Assembly: GCA_937905835.1 (NCBI GenBank)
Contig: CALCXK010000006.1
Location: 1-64,000 of the forward strand
Direction: 5' to 3'
DNA from: an uncultured Ilumatobacter sp.
GTDB lineage: Bacteria; Actinomycetota; Acidimicrobiia; Acidimicrobiales; Ilumatobacteraceae
Length of the DNA stretch: 64,000 nucleotides
Shown: piece by piece, positions 33,040 to 41,125 of the stretch
Layout of the letters: each line of letters starts with the position of its first letter
Numbering within the stretch: the stretch's first letter is position 1
Position numbers and translations under genes: made by a program
Notes under the pieces: model-generated
The model's input: only the letters and a program-made list of their open reading frames with translations
What the model was told of the DNA's origin: nothing
Database searches by the model: none

Positions 33040-33989
33040 CAACGGCCGGTGCCATGCCGGCCCGCCGTATCGGCATCGACGTCGGAGGCACCAAGGCGCT
33101 TGGTGTCGTCCTCGATGAAGCCGGCACGGTCATCGCCGAAGACAAGCGCCCTACCCCGCGTGGGCCGAACAGCCTCGAACCACTCATCGACGTACTAGTC
33201 GAATTGGCCAACGATCTCGGTTACGACGGCAGCCTCGGCGTCGGCGTACCAGGCCTCGTCACTGGAGCCGGCGTGCTGCGTGCAGCCCCGAACCTCGACG
33301 GCGTGGCCGACTTTGACGTCCGCGGTTCGCTCGCCGAGCGGCTCGACGGTGACATCGTTGTCGATAACGACGCCACCTGTGCCACGGTCGCCGAATGGCA
33401 ACTCGGCGCAGCTGCCGGCACGTCCAACATGATGCTCGTGACCCTGGGGACAGGCATTGGCGGCGGCCTGGTGTCCAACGGCCAGGTGCAACGCGGCATG
33501 AATGGCTTCGCCGGCGAGTTCGGCCACATGGTCGTGCACCCCGATGGACCACGCTGCCCATGCGGGCGCCGTGGCTGTTGGGAGCGCTATGCCTCCGGCT
33601 CTGGCTTGGCCATGCTTGCCCGCGAGGCAGCAACCGGCCGCAGACTTCGTGAAGTGGTCCGTCATGCTGGGGGCGATCCACAAGCAGTCCGAGGCGAACA
33701 CGTGCAGACCGCAGCTCGTGAGGGTGACCCCGAGGCCCTTGCGGTCATCGACGATTTCGGTCGCTGGGTCGCGCTTGGCCTGTCGAACTTGACCAATGCC
33801 TTCGACCCGGAGATGTTTGTGCTCGGCGGTGGGCTCGCAGCCGGCGCCGACCTATACCTGGAGCCAATCATCAAGTGGTACGGCGAGCTGCTCTACCAGC
33901 CTCATCTGCGGCCGATGCCACGAGTCGAGTTCGCCGCCTGGGGTCCGCTTGCCGGCGCCGTCGGCGCTGCGCTACTCCCTGGCCTCTGA
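33036..33989 (+). CDS. ROK-family glucokinase
   Basis: A 317-residue ROK sugar kinase. Phosphate-1 loop 'IGIDVGGTKALGVVLD' at about residues 12-27, catalytic Asp in 'VVDNDATCA', phosphate-2 'TLGTGIGGGLV', and the zinc-binding ROK signature with 'GEFGHM' and 'CPCGRRGCWERY' are all intact. It most likely phosphorylates glucose with ATP or polyphosphate. GTG 33036 overlaps the SRPBCC stop as GTGA; ATG 33054 is the alternative. A degenerate paralogue lies at 45358. Confidence 0.9.
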   Translation: MTTAGAMPARRIGIDVGGTKALGVVLDEAGTVIAEDKRPTPRGPNSLEPLIDVLVELANDLGYDGSLGVGVPGLVTGAGVLRAAPNLDGVADFDVRGSLAERLDGDIVVDNDATCATVAEWQLGAAAGTSNMMLVTLGTGIGGGLVSNGQVQRGMNGFAGEFGHMVVHPDGPRCPCGRRGCWERYASGSGLAMLAREAATGRRLREVVRHAGGDPQAVRGEHVQTAAREGDPEALAVIDDFGRWVALGLSNLTNAFDPEMFVLGGGLAAGADLYLEPIIKWYGELLYQPHLRPMPRVEFAAWGPLAGAVGAALLPGL

Positions 33990-34065
33990 ACCGTTGTTTC
34001 CTGTGCAGAGTGGCACGTAGAGGACTACGCCCCGCCGATTCGAGGGTGGCATGAGCACGACCACT

Positions 34066-34117
34066 CGAAACCGCGGCCCGGCCAGTGAACTGAGGCCGAA
34101 ACAGAACCGCGGTTTCG
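34066..34117. repeat. 11-bp inverted repeat (stem-loop) before the aminotransferase gene
   Basis: CGAAACCGCGG (34066-34076) and CCGCGGTTTCG (34107-34117) are perfect inverted repeats; the 30-nt loop holds a smaller CGGCC/GGCCG hairpin. The structure ends 13 bases before the downstream -10 hexamer, so it may terminate ROK-operon transcription or act as an operator. Confidence 0.55.
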
Positions 34118-34130
34118 CCACCACGGTGAG

Positions 34131-34136
34131 TACCTT
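34131..34136 (+). promoter_or_regulatory. -10 element TACCTT for the aminotransferase
   Basis: TACCTT ends 6 nt before GTG 34143 and the spacer TGCGTC has no ribosome site, supporting the GTG as a leaderless start. Confidence 0.55.
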
Positions 34137-34142
34137 TGCGTC

Positions 34143-35348
34143 GTGGACTTTCGCCGAATTGAGAACCTGCCCCCGTACGTTTTCTCCATCATCAATGGAC
34201 TGAAGATTGAGGCACGGCAGGCAGGCGCAGACGTCGTCGACCTCGGATTCGGCAACCCGGACATCCCGTCACCCGACATCGCAGTCGCCAAGCTTGCTGA
34301 AGCGGCACAGAACCCGCGTAACCACAGGTACTCCCTGAGCCGTGGCCTGCCGAAGCTGCGTGAAGCGATTGCGGACTACTACAAGAATAAGTGGGACGTT
34401 GATCTTGACCCCGAGTTGGAGATCACCAACACGATCGGTTCCAAGGAGGGGTTCACCCACCTGATGTGGGTGCTTCTCGACCGTGGTGACGCAGCGATCG
34501 TGCCGAGCCCGAGCTATCCGATCCACATGTATGGACCACTATTTGCGGGCGCCGACCTCCGCCAGGTACCGATGAAGTTCCTGGCCAACCCGAGCCAGCG
34601 TGAGAACTTCGCCGACGACTTCATGGACAGCCTGCAGACTGCATGGGACGTCGGCTGGCCCAAGCCCCGCGTGCTCGTGATGTCGTTCCCGCACAACCCG
34701 ACCGGCGCCACGGTCACCCTGTCATTCATGCAGCGCGTGGTCGACTTCTGTCGCGAAAAAGAGATGATCGTCGTCCACGACAACGCGTACGCCGACATGG
34801 GCTTCGATGGCCACGAGCCGCCGAGCATCCTGCAGGCCGAGGGCGCCAAAGAATGTGCCGTCGAGCTGTACTCGATGACGAAGAGCTTCTCGATGTCGGG
34901 TTGGCGCTGCGCCTTTCTCCTCGGCAACAAGGATGTCGTTCAGGCACTCGTCAAGTTGAAGAGCTATCTCGACTACGGAATGTTCCAGCCGGTCCAGATC
35001 GCCGCCACCGTCACGATCAACGAGGCCCCTGAGTTCCCCGATCAGGTCCGTGAGGTGTACGAGTCGCGGTGCGACACGCTGATCGACGGTCTGCAGCGCA
35101 TCGGCTGGGACGTCCCCAAGCCAGGCGGCACAATGTTTGTGTGGGCTCCGATTCCTGAGGCCTATTCCGACATGGGCTCGGTCGAGTTCTGCTCGCACGT
35201 GGTCAGGGAAGCTGATGTGGCCCTATCGCCCGGCGTCGGTTTTGGCCCCGGCGGTGAAGGGTTCGCCAGGTTCGCGCTCATCGAGAACGAATTGCGCATC
35301 AACCAGGCCATCCGCAATCTCAAGCGGGGCCTTCCGAAACTGGGCTGA
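34143..35348 (+). CDS. PLP-dependent aminotransferase (AlaC-like, class I)
   Basis: A 401-residue class I aminotransferase. 'GFGNPDIPSPDIAV' is the N-terminal substrate loop; 'SFPHNPTGAT' binds PLP phosphate and ring; the Schiff-base lysine is in 'YSMTKSFSMSGWRCAF', and the C-terminal substrate Arg is in 'FARFALIENELR'. The pattern is closest to the glutamate-pyruvate aminotransferase AlaC group (related to LL-diaminopimelate aminotransferase). The following ACT-domain gene suggests amino-acid feedback control. Exact substrate pair is inferred. Confidence 0.9.
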   Translation: MDFRRIENLPPYVFSIINGLKIEARQAGADVVDLGFGNPDIPSPDIAVAKLAEAAQNPRNHRYSLSRGLPKLREAIADYYKNKWDVDLDPELEITNTIGSKEGFTHLMWVLLDRGDAAIVPSPSYPIHMYGPLFAGADLRQVPMKFLANPSQRENFADDFMDSLQTAWDVGWPKPRVLVMSFPHNPTGATVTLSFMQRVVDFCREKEMIVVHDNAYADMGFDGHEPPSILQAEGAKECAVELYSMTKSFSMSGWRCAFLLGNKDVVQALVKLKSYLDYGMFQPVQIAATVTINEAPEFPDQVREVYESRCDTLIDGLQRIGWDVPKPGGTMFVWAPIPEAYSDMGSVEFCSHVVREADVALSPGVGFGPGGEGFARFALIENELRINQAIRNLKRGLPKLG

Positions 35349-35403
35349 CGGACACGAAACGAAACAGCAACGCGGGCGTCATGAAACGCGCACGTTGAGT
35401 CGC

Positions 35404-35409
35404 TACATT
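35404..35409 (+). promoter_or_regulatory. -10 element TACATT for the ACT-domain gene
   Basis: TACATT ends 7 nt before GTG 35417, again without a ribosome site, so this gene has its own probable leaderless promoter. Confidence 0.5.
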
Positions 35410-35416
35410 CCCGACC

Positions 35417-36034
35417 GTGAACACCGTTGTTGTCGTTCGTGTCTGGATGCCCGATCGTCCAGGCGCCCTGGGACAGGTCGCAAGCCGAATCGGTGCGGTG
35501 CGCGGCGACGTGCTGGCGATTGAAATCCTCGAGCAGGGTGCTGGTCGAGTCATCGACGAACTCACCGTCGCGCTGCCCGACGAAGGTCTTGTCTCGCTGC
35601 TGACTGAGGAAATCGACGCGGTCGACGGCGTGTCGGTCGAGAGCATCCGCACTGTCGACATCAATCGGGCTGATCCCAACCTGGCGGCCCTCGCCGTTGG
35701 TGCCGCAATGGCTGAGTGCCCGAAGGAAGATCGCCTTGACGTCCTCTGCACCGGCTTGATGCGTATCGTCGAAGCCGACTGGGTCGCCGCACTGGGCGCT
35801 GATGGCCCGGTGTTACAACTCGGCGAGGCGCCAGATCTTGCCTGGCTTACAGCATTTTTGGCAGGTAGTCAGCACCTCGACGAGGTCGTCGACGCCGCCC
35901 CGAGTGATCTTGTCTGGGCAAACCTGCTGAGCGTGGGACTGAACGTGGTTGCAGGTCGCAACGGGCGGCCGATTCATGAGCGCGAACGGATCAGGGTGAA
36001 CCTGCTCGGTCGGCTCGCCGAAGCTCTCCTCTAG
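35417..36034 (+). CDS. ACT-domain protein
   Basis: A 205-residue protein with an N-terminal ACT domain (residues 1-75: 'VVVRVWMPDRPGALGQVASRIG', in outline, then 'VIDELTVALP'), the small-ligand module that senses amino acids. The rest (about 80-205) is an unassigned alpha/beta segment with 'LCTGLMRIVEADWVAAL' and no catalytic motif I recognise. It lies 68 nt after the aminotransferase. Its TAG stop and the TAG of convergent glpK share a CTAG tetranucleotide at 36031-36034. Confidence 0.75.
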   Translation: MNTVVVVRVWMPDRPGALGQVASRIGAVRGDVLAIEILEQGAGRVIDELTVALPDEGLVSLLTEEIDAVDGVSVESIRTVDINRADPNLAALAVGAAMAECPKEDRLDVLCTGLMRIVEADWVAALGADGPVLQLGEAPDLAWLTAFLAGSQHLDEVVDAAPSDLVWANLLSVGLNVVAGRNGRPIHERERIRVNLLGRLAEALL

Positions 36035-37512
36035 CTCTCCCAGCCCTTCGAGCGCTCGACGGCGCGCAGCCACTGGCCGTGTAATGCATCAGACACTTCA
36101 CGATTATCGGCAGGCGTGAACCGAGTGTCGAGCGACCATTGCGCCAGCACTTCTTCTGGCGTGGCCCACACGCCTTCGGCCAAACCGGCGAGGAATGCGG
36201 CGCCCAGGGCGGTGGTCTCCTGGTCGACCGGTCGCAGGACGTCGACACCAAGCTGATCCGACTGGAGCTGACAGAGCAGATCCATAATCGAAGCACCTCC
36301 GTCAACGCGCAGTTCTTTCAGCTCGGTGCCACTCGCTGCGACCATTGCGTCGATCACGTCACGTGTTTGGTACACCATTGACTCGACTGTCGCGCGTGCG
36401 ATCTCGGCGCGCCCGGTGCCACGTGTGATGCCGACGATGGTGCCGCGTGCGTACGGATCCCACCAGGGCGACGCGAGGCCGGCGAGCGCCGGAACGAAGT
36501 AGACGCCGCCAGTGTTATCGACCGATTCGGCAAGCGGCCCCGTCTCGGCGGCATCGTCGATAATGCGCAACCCGTCGCGGAGCCATTGGATCGCGGCGCC
36601 GGTCACGAAGATCGCGCCCTCGAGTGCATAGTGCGTCGTGCCGTCGGCGAGTGTCCACGCGACGGTGGTCAGCATGCCGTCGGTCGGTGGGGGACAGGTT
36701 TCGCCGACGTTGAGGAGCACGAATGAACCTGTGCCGTAGGTGTTCTTGGCCATGCCGGGATCAATGCAAGCCTGACCGAACAGGGCGGCTTGCTGGTCGC
36801 CGGCCACGCCGCTTACCGGGATACCGCCGGGAACGCCGGAGGCCGCAGACGTAACGCCGACCCGGCCGCTCGACGGAACGATTTCCGGAAGTGCCGACAT
36901 CGGCACGTGCAAGATGTCGCACAGGTCTGCGTCCCACGTCCGAGTTCGAATGTCGCAGAGCATTGTGCGGCTGGCGTTGGTGACATCGGTGGCGAACACA
37001 GCACCGTCGGTCAGATTCCAGATCAGCCACGAATCGATCGTGCCGAGTGCCAACTTGTTGTCGACCGGGATCTCGCGGTTCTGGAGTAGCCATTCGAACT
37101 TCGTGCCAGAGAAGTAGGGGTCCAGCACGAGGCCGGTTCGCTCGCGAACCATGTCGAGTCGGCCCTCGGCGGTCAGTTCGTCGCAGCGGTTTGCGGTGCG
37201 CCGGTCCTGCCAGACGATGGCGGTGCCGAAGGGGGCGCCGGAGGTGCGATCCCACGCCAGCACGGTCTCGCGCTGGTTGGTGATGCCGATCGCAGCAACA
37301 CGATCCCGACCCACCTCGTCGATGACGGCGTTCAGGGTCGCGACGACAGCGGCCCAGATCTCGTTGGCGTCGTGCTCGACCCAGCCTGGCCGCGGGTAGT
37401 ACTGGGTGAACTCACGGTATGACGCCACCGTGGGCGAGTCGTCAGTGAACACCGCCCGGCTTCGCACTCCGGTTGTTCCGGCATCGATGGCAATCACACA
37501 CTGACTTGTCAC
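36031..37512 (-). CDS. glpK: Glycerol kinase
   Basis: A 493-residue FGGY kinase that makes glycerol-3-phosphate. Glycerol-kinase fingerprints are visible: 'IAIDAGTTGVRSRAVFTD', 'GITNQRETVLAWDRTSG', 'WQDRRTANRCDEL', 'YFSGTKFEWLL', 'GMAKNTYGTGSFVLLNVG' and 'LRVDGGASIMDLLCQLQSD'. The canonical GlpK Ser/Thr at the first loop is 'AGTTGVRS'. GTG 37512 has TACTCT 7 nt upstream and no ribosome site. It is separated from the glpD operon by about 14 kb and differs from that operon's own FGGY kinase. Confidence 0.92.
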   Translation of the reverse strand: MTSQCVIAIDAGTTGVRSRAVFTDDSPTVASYREFTQYYPRPGWVEHDANEIWAAVVATLNAVIDEVGRDRVAAIGITNQRETVLAWDRTSGAPFGTAIVWQDRRTANRCDELTAEGRLDMVRERTGLVLDPYFSGTKFEWLLQNREIPVDNKLALGTIDSWLIWNLTDGAVFATDVTNASRTMLCDIRTRTWDADLCDILHVPMSALPEIVPSSGRVGVTSAASGVPGGIPVSGVAGDQQAALFGQACIDPGMAKNTYGTGSFVLLNVGETCPPPTDGMLTTVAWTLADGTTHYALEGAIFVTGAAIQWLRDGLRIIDDAAETGPLAESVDNTGGVYFVPALAGLASPWWDPYARGTIVGITRGTGRAEIARATVESMVYQTRDVIDAMVAASGTELKELRVDGGASIMDLLCQLQSDQLGVDVLRPVDQETTALGAAFLAGLAEGVWATPEEVLAQWSLDTRFTPADNREVSDALHGQWLRAVERSKGWES

Positions 37513-37519
37513 ATCGGTC

Positions 37520-37525
37520 AGAGTA
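37520..37525 (-). promoter_or_regulatory. -10 element TACTCT for glpK
   Basis: Minus-strand TACTCT ends 7 nt before GTG 37512, supporting leaderless expression of glpK independent of the small gene upstream. Confidence 0.5.
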
Positions 37526-37552
37526 GTCGGTGCACCGAGTGACGGACTCGGG

Positions 37553-37921
37553 TCAGCGGCGGCGGTTCGTTTTCGATGGCGGACGGTTGCCGCCGCCGGT
37601 TGTGCGGCTGCTCGGCACGACCACACGATGACGCGGCCCGTCGGAATCTTTGTCGTCCTTCTTGGAAGTCTTGCCTGTGGCGCCGGCCGATCCTTGCGAT
37701 GTCCGTAGTTCCTTCATGGTCTTGCGCTGGTACCCGAATTTCGCCAGCACCCAGCCCAAGCCGAGGTACATGGGACCACTGACGAGCACGCCCGCAACTG
37801 CGCCTACCGGGTTCCCGTCGTTGAAGAGGAACAGAAAGACGACCGACATGATGCCGGCGTAGACCACCCACTCGCGCGTCAACCGCTTCCACGGAACCGG
37901 TCGACTGTTGTCCCAAGCCAT
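37553..37921 (-). CDS. Small membrane protein with basic C-terminal tail
   Basis: A 122-residue protein of unknown function. Two hydrophobic spans (about residues 19-34 and 38-60, the latter Gly/Val-rich) are followed by a charged tail ending in Lys/Asp-rich and Arg-rich segments ('TSKKDDKDSDGPRHR'). The codon pattern and its position in the gap between glpK and pfkA support a real gene. I see no family motif. Confidence 0.6.
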   Translation of the reverse strand: MAWDNSRPVPWKRLTREWVVYAGIMSVVFLFLFNDGNPVGAVAGVLVSGPMYLGLGWVLAKFGYQRKTMKELRTSQGSAGATGKTSKKDDKDSDGPRHRVVVPSSRTTGGGNRPPSKTNRRR

Positions 37922-38006
37922 ATGACAGTCTTACCAGCCGCAACCGGGAGAGCCTCCCCAATTCGATCGTTTCCGAACACGGTGTGCTCCGGAGAGCGCC
38001 GTCGCG

Positions 38007-38012
38007 TACGAT
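38007..38012 (+). promoter_or_regulatory. -10 element TACGAT for pfkA
   Basis: TACGAT ends 8 nt before GTG 38021, favouring that start over the longer open frame that begins at 37922. Confidence 0.45.
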
Positions 38013-38020
38013 CAACTGCT

Positions 38021-39055
38021 GTGCGAGTAGGGATCTTGACTGGCGGAGGCGATTGTCCAGGCCTCAACGCGGTGATCCGCGCTGTTGTACGGAAGGGCGA
38101 GCGCCACTATGGCGACGAACTCGTCGGATTTATCGATGCCTGGGACGGTGTGATGGATCGACACACCATGCCGCTATCAGTTGAAACCATGCGCGGCATG
38201 CTGCCCCGCGGCGGTACCGTGCTCGGCACACGTCGCGGGAGCCCGTTCGACAGCGATGACGGCGTTGACCGCGTCAAACGAAGCATGAGCGACCTCGGCC
38301 TCGAAGGGCTGATCGTGATCGGCGGCAACGGCACCCTCAGTGTCGCCTGCCGGCTTCACGCCGAGCATGGCATTCCCGTTGTCGGCGTGCCCAAGACCAT
38401 CGACAACGACGTTTTTGGTACCGACGTGACATTCGGGTTTAACACCGCGGTACAAATCGCGACCGATGCGATCGACCGGCTGCACACCACTGCCGAGAGT
38501 CACGATCGGGTGATGGTCGTCGAAGTCATGGGTCGGCACACGGGCTGGATTGCCACTTCGGCCGGCATCGCGGGGGGAGCGACGGCGGTGCTGATCCCCG
38601 AAATTCCGTTCGACGTCGACGAACTCTGTGCCCGCCTGACTCGCCGTCACGAACGCGGCCGGTTCGCCTCGATTGTCGTCGTCGCCGAGGGAGCCGAGCC
38701 GGTGCCCGGATCTCTTGAAATGGAAGAGAAGGTCCTCGACCGATTCGGACACGTCGTCCTCGGTGGCGTTGCCACGCAGATCGCAATGGCCATCGGTGAG
38801 CGAACGGGTTTCGAAACCCGCGTCGTCCAGCTTGGCCACGTGCAGCGCGGCGGGACGCCAACTGCCTACGACCGTGTGCTGTCGACCCGCTTTGGTGTTG
38901 CCGCAATCGATCTGGTTCATCAGCATGCGTGGGGCAAGATGGCCGTGCTGCGCGGCGAGAAGATCATCGACGAAGACCTCACCGTTGCAGTCGGCAAGAC
39001 ACGCACCGTGGACATGGACCTCTACGAAGGCGTCGCCAAATATTTCTTTGCGTGA
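38021..39055 (+). CDS. pfkA: 6-phosphofructokinase (group III type)
   Basis: A 344-residue phosphofructokinase of the actinobacterial group with 'GILTGGGDCPGLNAVIR' at the N-terminus. 'IGGNGTLSVA' replaces the GGDGS loop, keeping Gly at the position (104 in E. coli) that favours ATP, while 'VPKTIDNDV' has Lys at position 124, more typical of pyrophosphate-dependent enzymes. Catalytic 'TIDND' and 'VMGRHTGWIA' are intact; 'GHVQRGGTPTAYDRV' is the sugar-phosphate site. The phosphoryl donor is therefore unclear. GTG 38021 is chosen because the fold begins at once and a -10 hexamer lies just upstream. Confidence 0.92.
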   Translation: MRVGILTGGGDCPGLNAVIRAVVRKGERHYGDELVGFIDAWDGVMDRHTMPLSVETMRGMLPRGGTVLGTRRGSPFDSDDGVDRVKRSMSDLGLEGLIVIGGNGTLSVACRLHAEHGIPVVGVPKTIDNDVFGTDVTFGFNTAVQIATDAIDRLHTTAESHDRVMVVEVMGRHTGWIATSAGIAGGATAVLIPEIPFDVDELCARLTRRHERGRFASIVVVAEGAEPVPGSLEMEEKVLDRFGHVVLGGVATQIAMAIGERTGFETRVVQLGHVQRGGTPTAYDRVLSTRFGVAAIDLVHQHAWGKMAVLRGEKIIDEDLTVAVGKTRTVDMDLYEGVAKYFFA

Positions 39056-39057
39056 GA

Positions 39058-39082
39058 CGAGTTGGTGCCCGACACCAACTCG
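39058..39082. terminator. Bidirectional hairpin between pfkA and the GerMN lipoprotein gene
   Basis: CGAGTTGGTG (39058-39067) pairs perfectly with CACCAACTCG (39073-39082) around a 5-nt loop. It fills the 31-nt gap between two convergent stop codons, the classical place for a shared terminator, though neither side has a long U-run. Confidence 0.7.
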
Positions 39083-39086
39083 ACTG

Positions 39087-39683
39087 TCAGTTGTTGGCGC
39101 TCGGGATTGCGGGGTAGGCCGGCTGCGACGACTCGATGAAGCCCGGGTAGTCGTAGACCGTGAGTCGTCGATCGGTATTCTCGCCGTCGCCAACTGGCCA
39201 CACCTGGTTCTCACCGTCGATCTGAATCCTGACCTGTTCGACACCATCGATCTCGCTGGCGGTCGCAACAATCTGGGCAACAGCGGTACGCAAAGCCACC
39301 GCAGTGAGCTCGTCGAACACGTCGTTGACGTCGAGGGTGAGCGATCGAACACGAATCCGTGCATTGTTGACCTCGAGGCCCTCGGGCAGGAACGTACTGA
39401 GTCCGCTTTCGACCTCGGCTTCGTTTGGCCCGGCGAACAGCGAGGTGAAGATGCCTTCGGCGTCGTTTGGCCCGGCGCGTAACACCGAGCGCAACTGGCC
39501 GCCGCTCGCGCTGTTCACAAGGAACACCCGGTTGTCACCAGCCGCGACATCGCCGGTCGGCTGGGCTCCGAACTGCCCGCGCTGGGCCGGTGGGATCTCG
39601 ACCGGTAAGGAGTCTTCTGAAATCGCGCAGCTGGCGGTGAGTGCTCCGACCAAGAGTGCTGAAAGGACGCGTCGAGTATTCAT
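39087..39683 (-). CDS. GerMN-domain lipoprotein (LpqB-like, short)
   Basis: A 198-residue exported lipoprotein: signal with lipobox ending LTASC (Cys19), then a GerMN domain (about residues 50-170, 'VFLVNSASGGQL' and 'VRIQIDGENQVWPVG'). It is third in an mtrA-mtrB order, the slot of LpqB in mycobacteria and other actinobacteria, where it modulates MtrB. LpqB is about 580 residues and has a beta-propeller after the GerMN region; this protein stops after GerMN. It starts by a TGATG overlap with the kinase gene. Confidence 0.8.
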   Translation of the reverse strand: MNTRRVLSALLVGALTASCAISEDSLPVEIPPAQRGQFGAQPTGDVAAGDNRVFLVNSASGGQLRSVLRAGPNDAEGIFTSLFAGPNEAEVESGLSTFLPEGLEVNNARIRVRSLTLDVNDVFDELTAVALRTAVAQIVATASEIDGVEQVRIQIDGENQVWPVGDGENTDRRLTVYDYPGFIESSQPAYPAIPSANN

Positions 39684-41125
39684 CAGTCCGTGAGCTCCGA
39701 TGCCATCAGTTCGATTACGAATCGAGCACCTGACTCGCCGTCGAGCCGGTCTTCAACCCAGACCCGACCGCCGTGCATCTTGACGTGCTCATCGACGAGC
39801 GATAGACCCAGGCCTGCGCCCTCGCTGCCCGTCCGCCGGCCAGCGCCGCCACCCCGGGCGAATCGTTCGAAGATCAAGGTGCGTTCCTCGACGGGCACGC
39901 CGGCGCCTTCGTCGATGACCGCAATGGTGATGTGTGCCATTGGCTCGTCGTCGGGCTCGACGATGCTGATCACGATGTGTGGCTCACCGCCCCCGTATGC
40001 AAGCGCGTTGTCGATGAGGTTTGCCACGACACGAGCAAGACGGCGCTTGTCGCCGCGGATCAATGCCATCTCTGAACGCTCCGACACTTCGAGGCGCAGC
40101 TTCGGTGCGGCGCTGACCGCGACCGCCTGGCGGACGAACTCGGCGGCGATTAACTCCTCCATGTGGAGCCGGATCGCACCAGCGTCGAAGCGGGAGATTT
40201 CGAGGAGGTCTTCGACCAGTCCTTGGAACCGAACAACGTCGCTCGACAACAGGTCGAGCGCGGACTGGGCACGTTCGGGAAGGTCGTCACGGCGAGCCTC
40301 CATCACTTCGACTGAGGCCGATAGCGTCATCAACGGAGATCGCAGTTCATGGCTGACGTCGGAGGCGAAACGTGCATCGCGTTCCACACGGAGCTGCAGG
40401 GCCTCGGCCATGTCGTTGAACGAGTCGGTCAGTACGCCGAGATCGGGGTCTGTTGTGCTTTCGAGGCGCGTGTCCAGCCGGCCGCCAGCGATTGCCGATG
40501 CAGCCTGCGCAGCTGTCGACAGCGGCCGAACGGCGCGTCGTGCTGAGAAAATGCCGAGCAAGACGCCAAGACCCGTCGAGATCAATGAGGCGAAGAACAG
40601 CGCGATCCGGACACTGTCGAGTGTTGACTGCTGCTCTTCGAGGCTGCTGAACTGGAAGTACGACCCGACGCCGGGAACATCCCAGCCGACGAGGACATTG
40701 AGTTCGCCATTGATGTCGACGATCTGACGAGACGGGATGCCACGCTCGACCACTTGATTGATGATCTCCGCTGGCAGGTTGGCGTCGACGTACGGCGTGA
40801 CACCGCCGACCCACTCGTCCTGGTATCGAATCAGGTAGCGGGCGACGCCGATATTGGCCAGCGATTCCTCAGCGGGCTGAGCGGTCGACGGATTCGCCCG
40901 CAGATCACGAAACACACCCTGGGCGTTTCGTAGCGAGGTGGTGACTGCGGTATCTTCAGCCTGGCGGACGAGGCTGTTTTGGGTCAGCCCGTAGGTGGTG
41001 ACAGCCAAGAAGACCGACAGCGCAATCGCACCGAGAGTGATGGTGAGCAGAATGCGTCGGCGCAGGCCGAGCGTGGCAGGCCGGGACCGATGGAGCAGGC
41101 GACGGAACCAGCCGCCTTCGCTCAC
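39683..41125 (-). CDS. mtrB: Sensor histidine kinase, MtrB-like
   Basis: A 480-residue membrane kinase. TM1 is at about residues 24-47, an extracytoplasmic sensor of about 130 residues follows, then TM2 ('LFFASLISTGLGVLLGIFSA', near 178-197), a HAMP domain, a HisKA domain with the phospho-His in 'FASDVSHELRSPLMTL', and an ATPase with 'VVANLIDNALAYGG' (N box), 'VIDEGAGVP' and 'GAGLGLSLVDEH'. Together with the adjacent regulator and GerMN lipoprotein it fits the MtrAB system that ties cell wall status to division. Coupled to mtrA by a 4-nt overlap. Confidence 0.88.
   Translation of the reverse strand: MSEGGWFRRLLHRSRPATLGLRRRILLTITLGAIALSVFLAVTTYGLTQNSLVRQAEDTAVTTSLRNAQGVFRDLRANPSTAQPAEESLANIGVARYLIRYQDEWVGGVTPYVDANLPAEIINQVVERGIPSRQIVDINGELNVLVGWDVPGVGSYFQFSSLEEQQSTLDSVRIALFFASLISTGLGVLLGIFSARRAVRPLSTAAQAASAIAGGRLDTRLESTTDPDLGVLTDSFNDMAEALQLRVERDARFASDVSHELRSPLMTLSASVEVMEARRDDLPERAQSALDLLSSDVVRFQGLVEDLLEISRFDAGAIRLHMEELIAAEFVRQAVAVSAAPKLRLEVSERSEMALIRGDKRRLARVVANLIDNALAYGGGEPHIVISIVEPDDEPMAHITIAVIDEGAGVPVEERTLIFERFARGGGAGRRTGSEGAGLGLSLVDEHVKMHGGRVWVEDRLDGESGARFVIELMASELTD

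Noticed and set aside
38177..39364. 395-residue open frame on the minus strand
   Set aside because: Antisense to pfkA and crossing the pfkA/lipoprotein terminator; composition is typical of a shadow frame.
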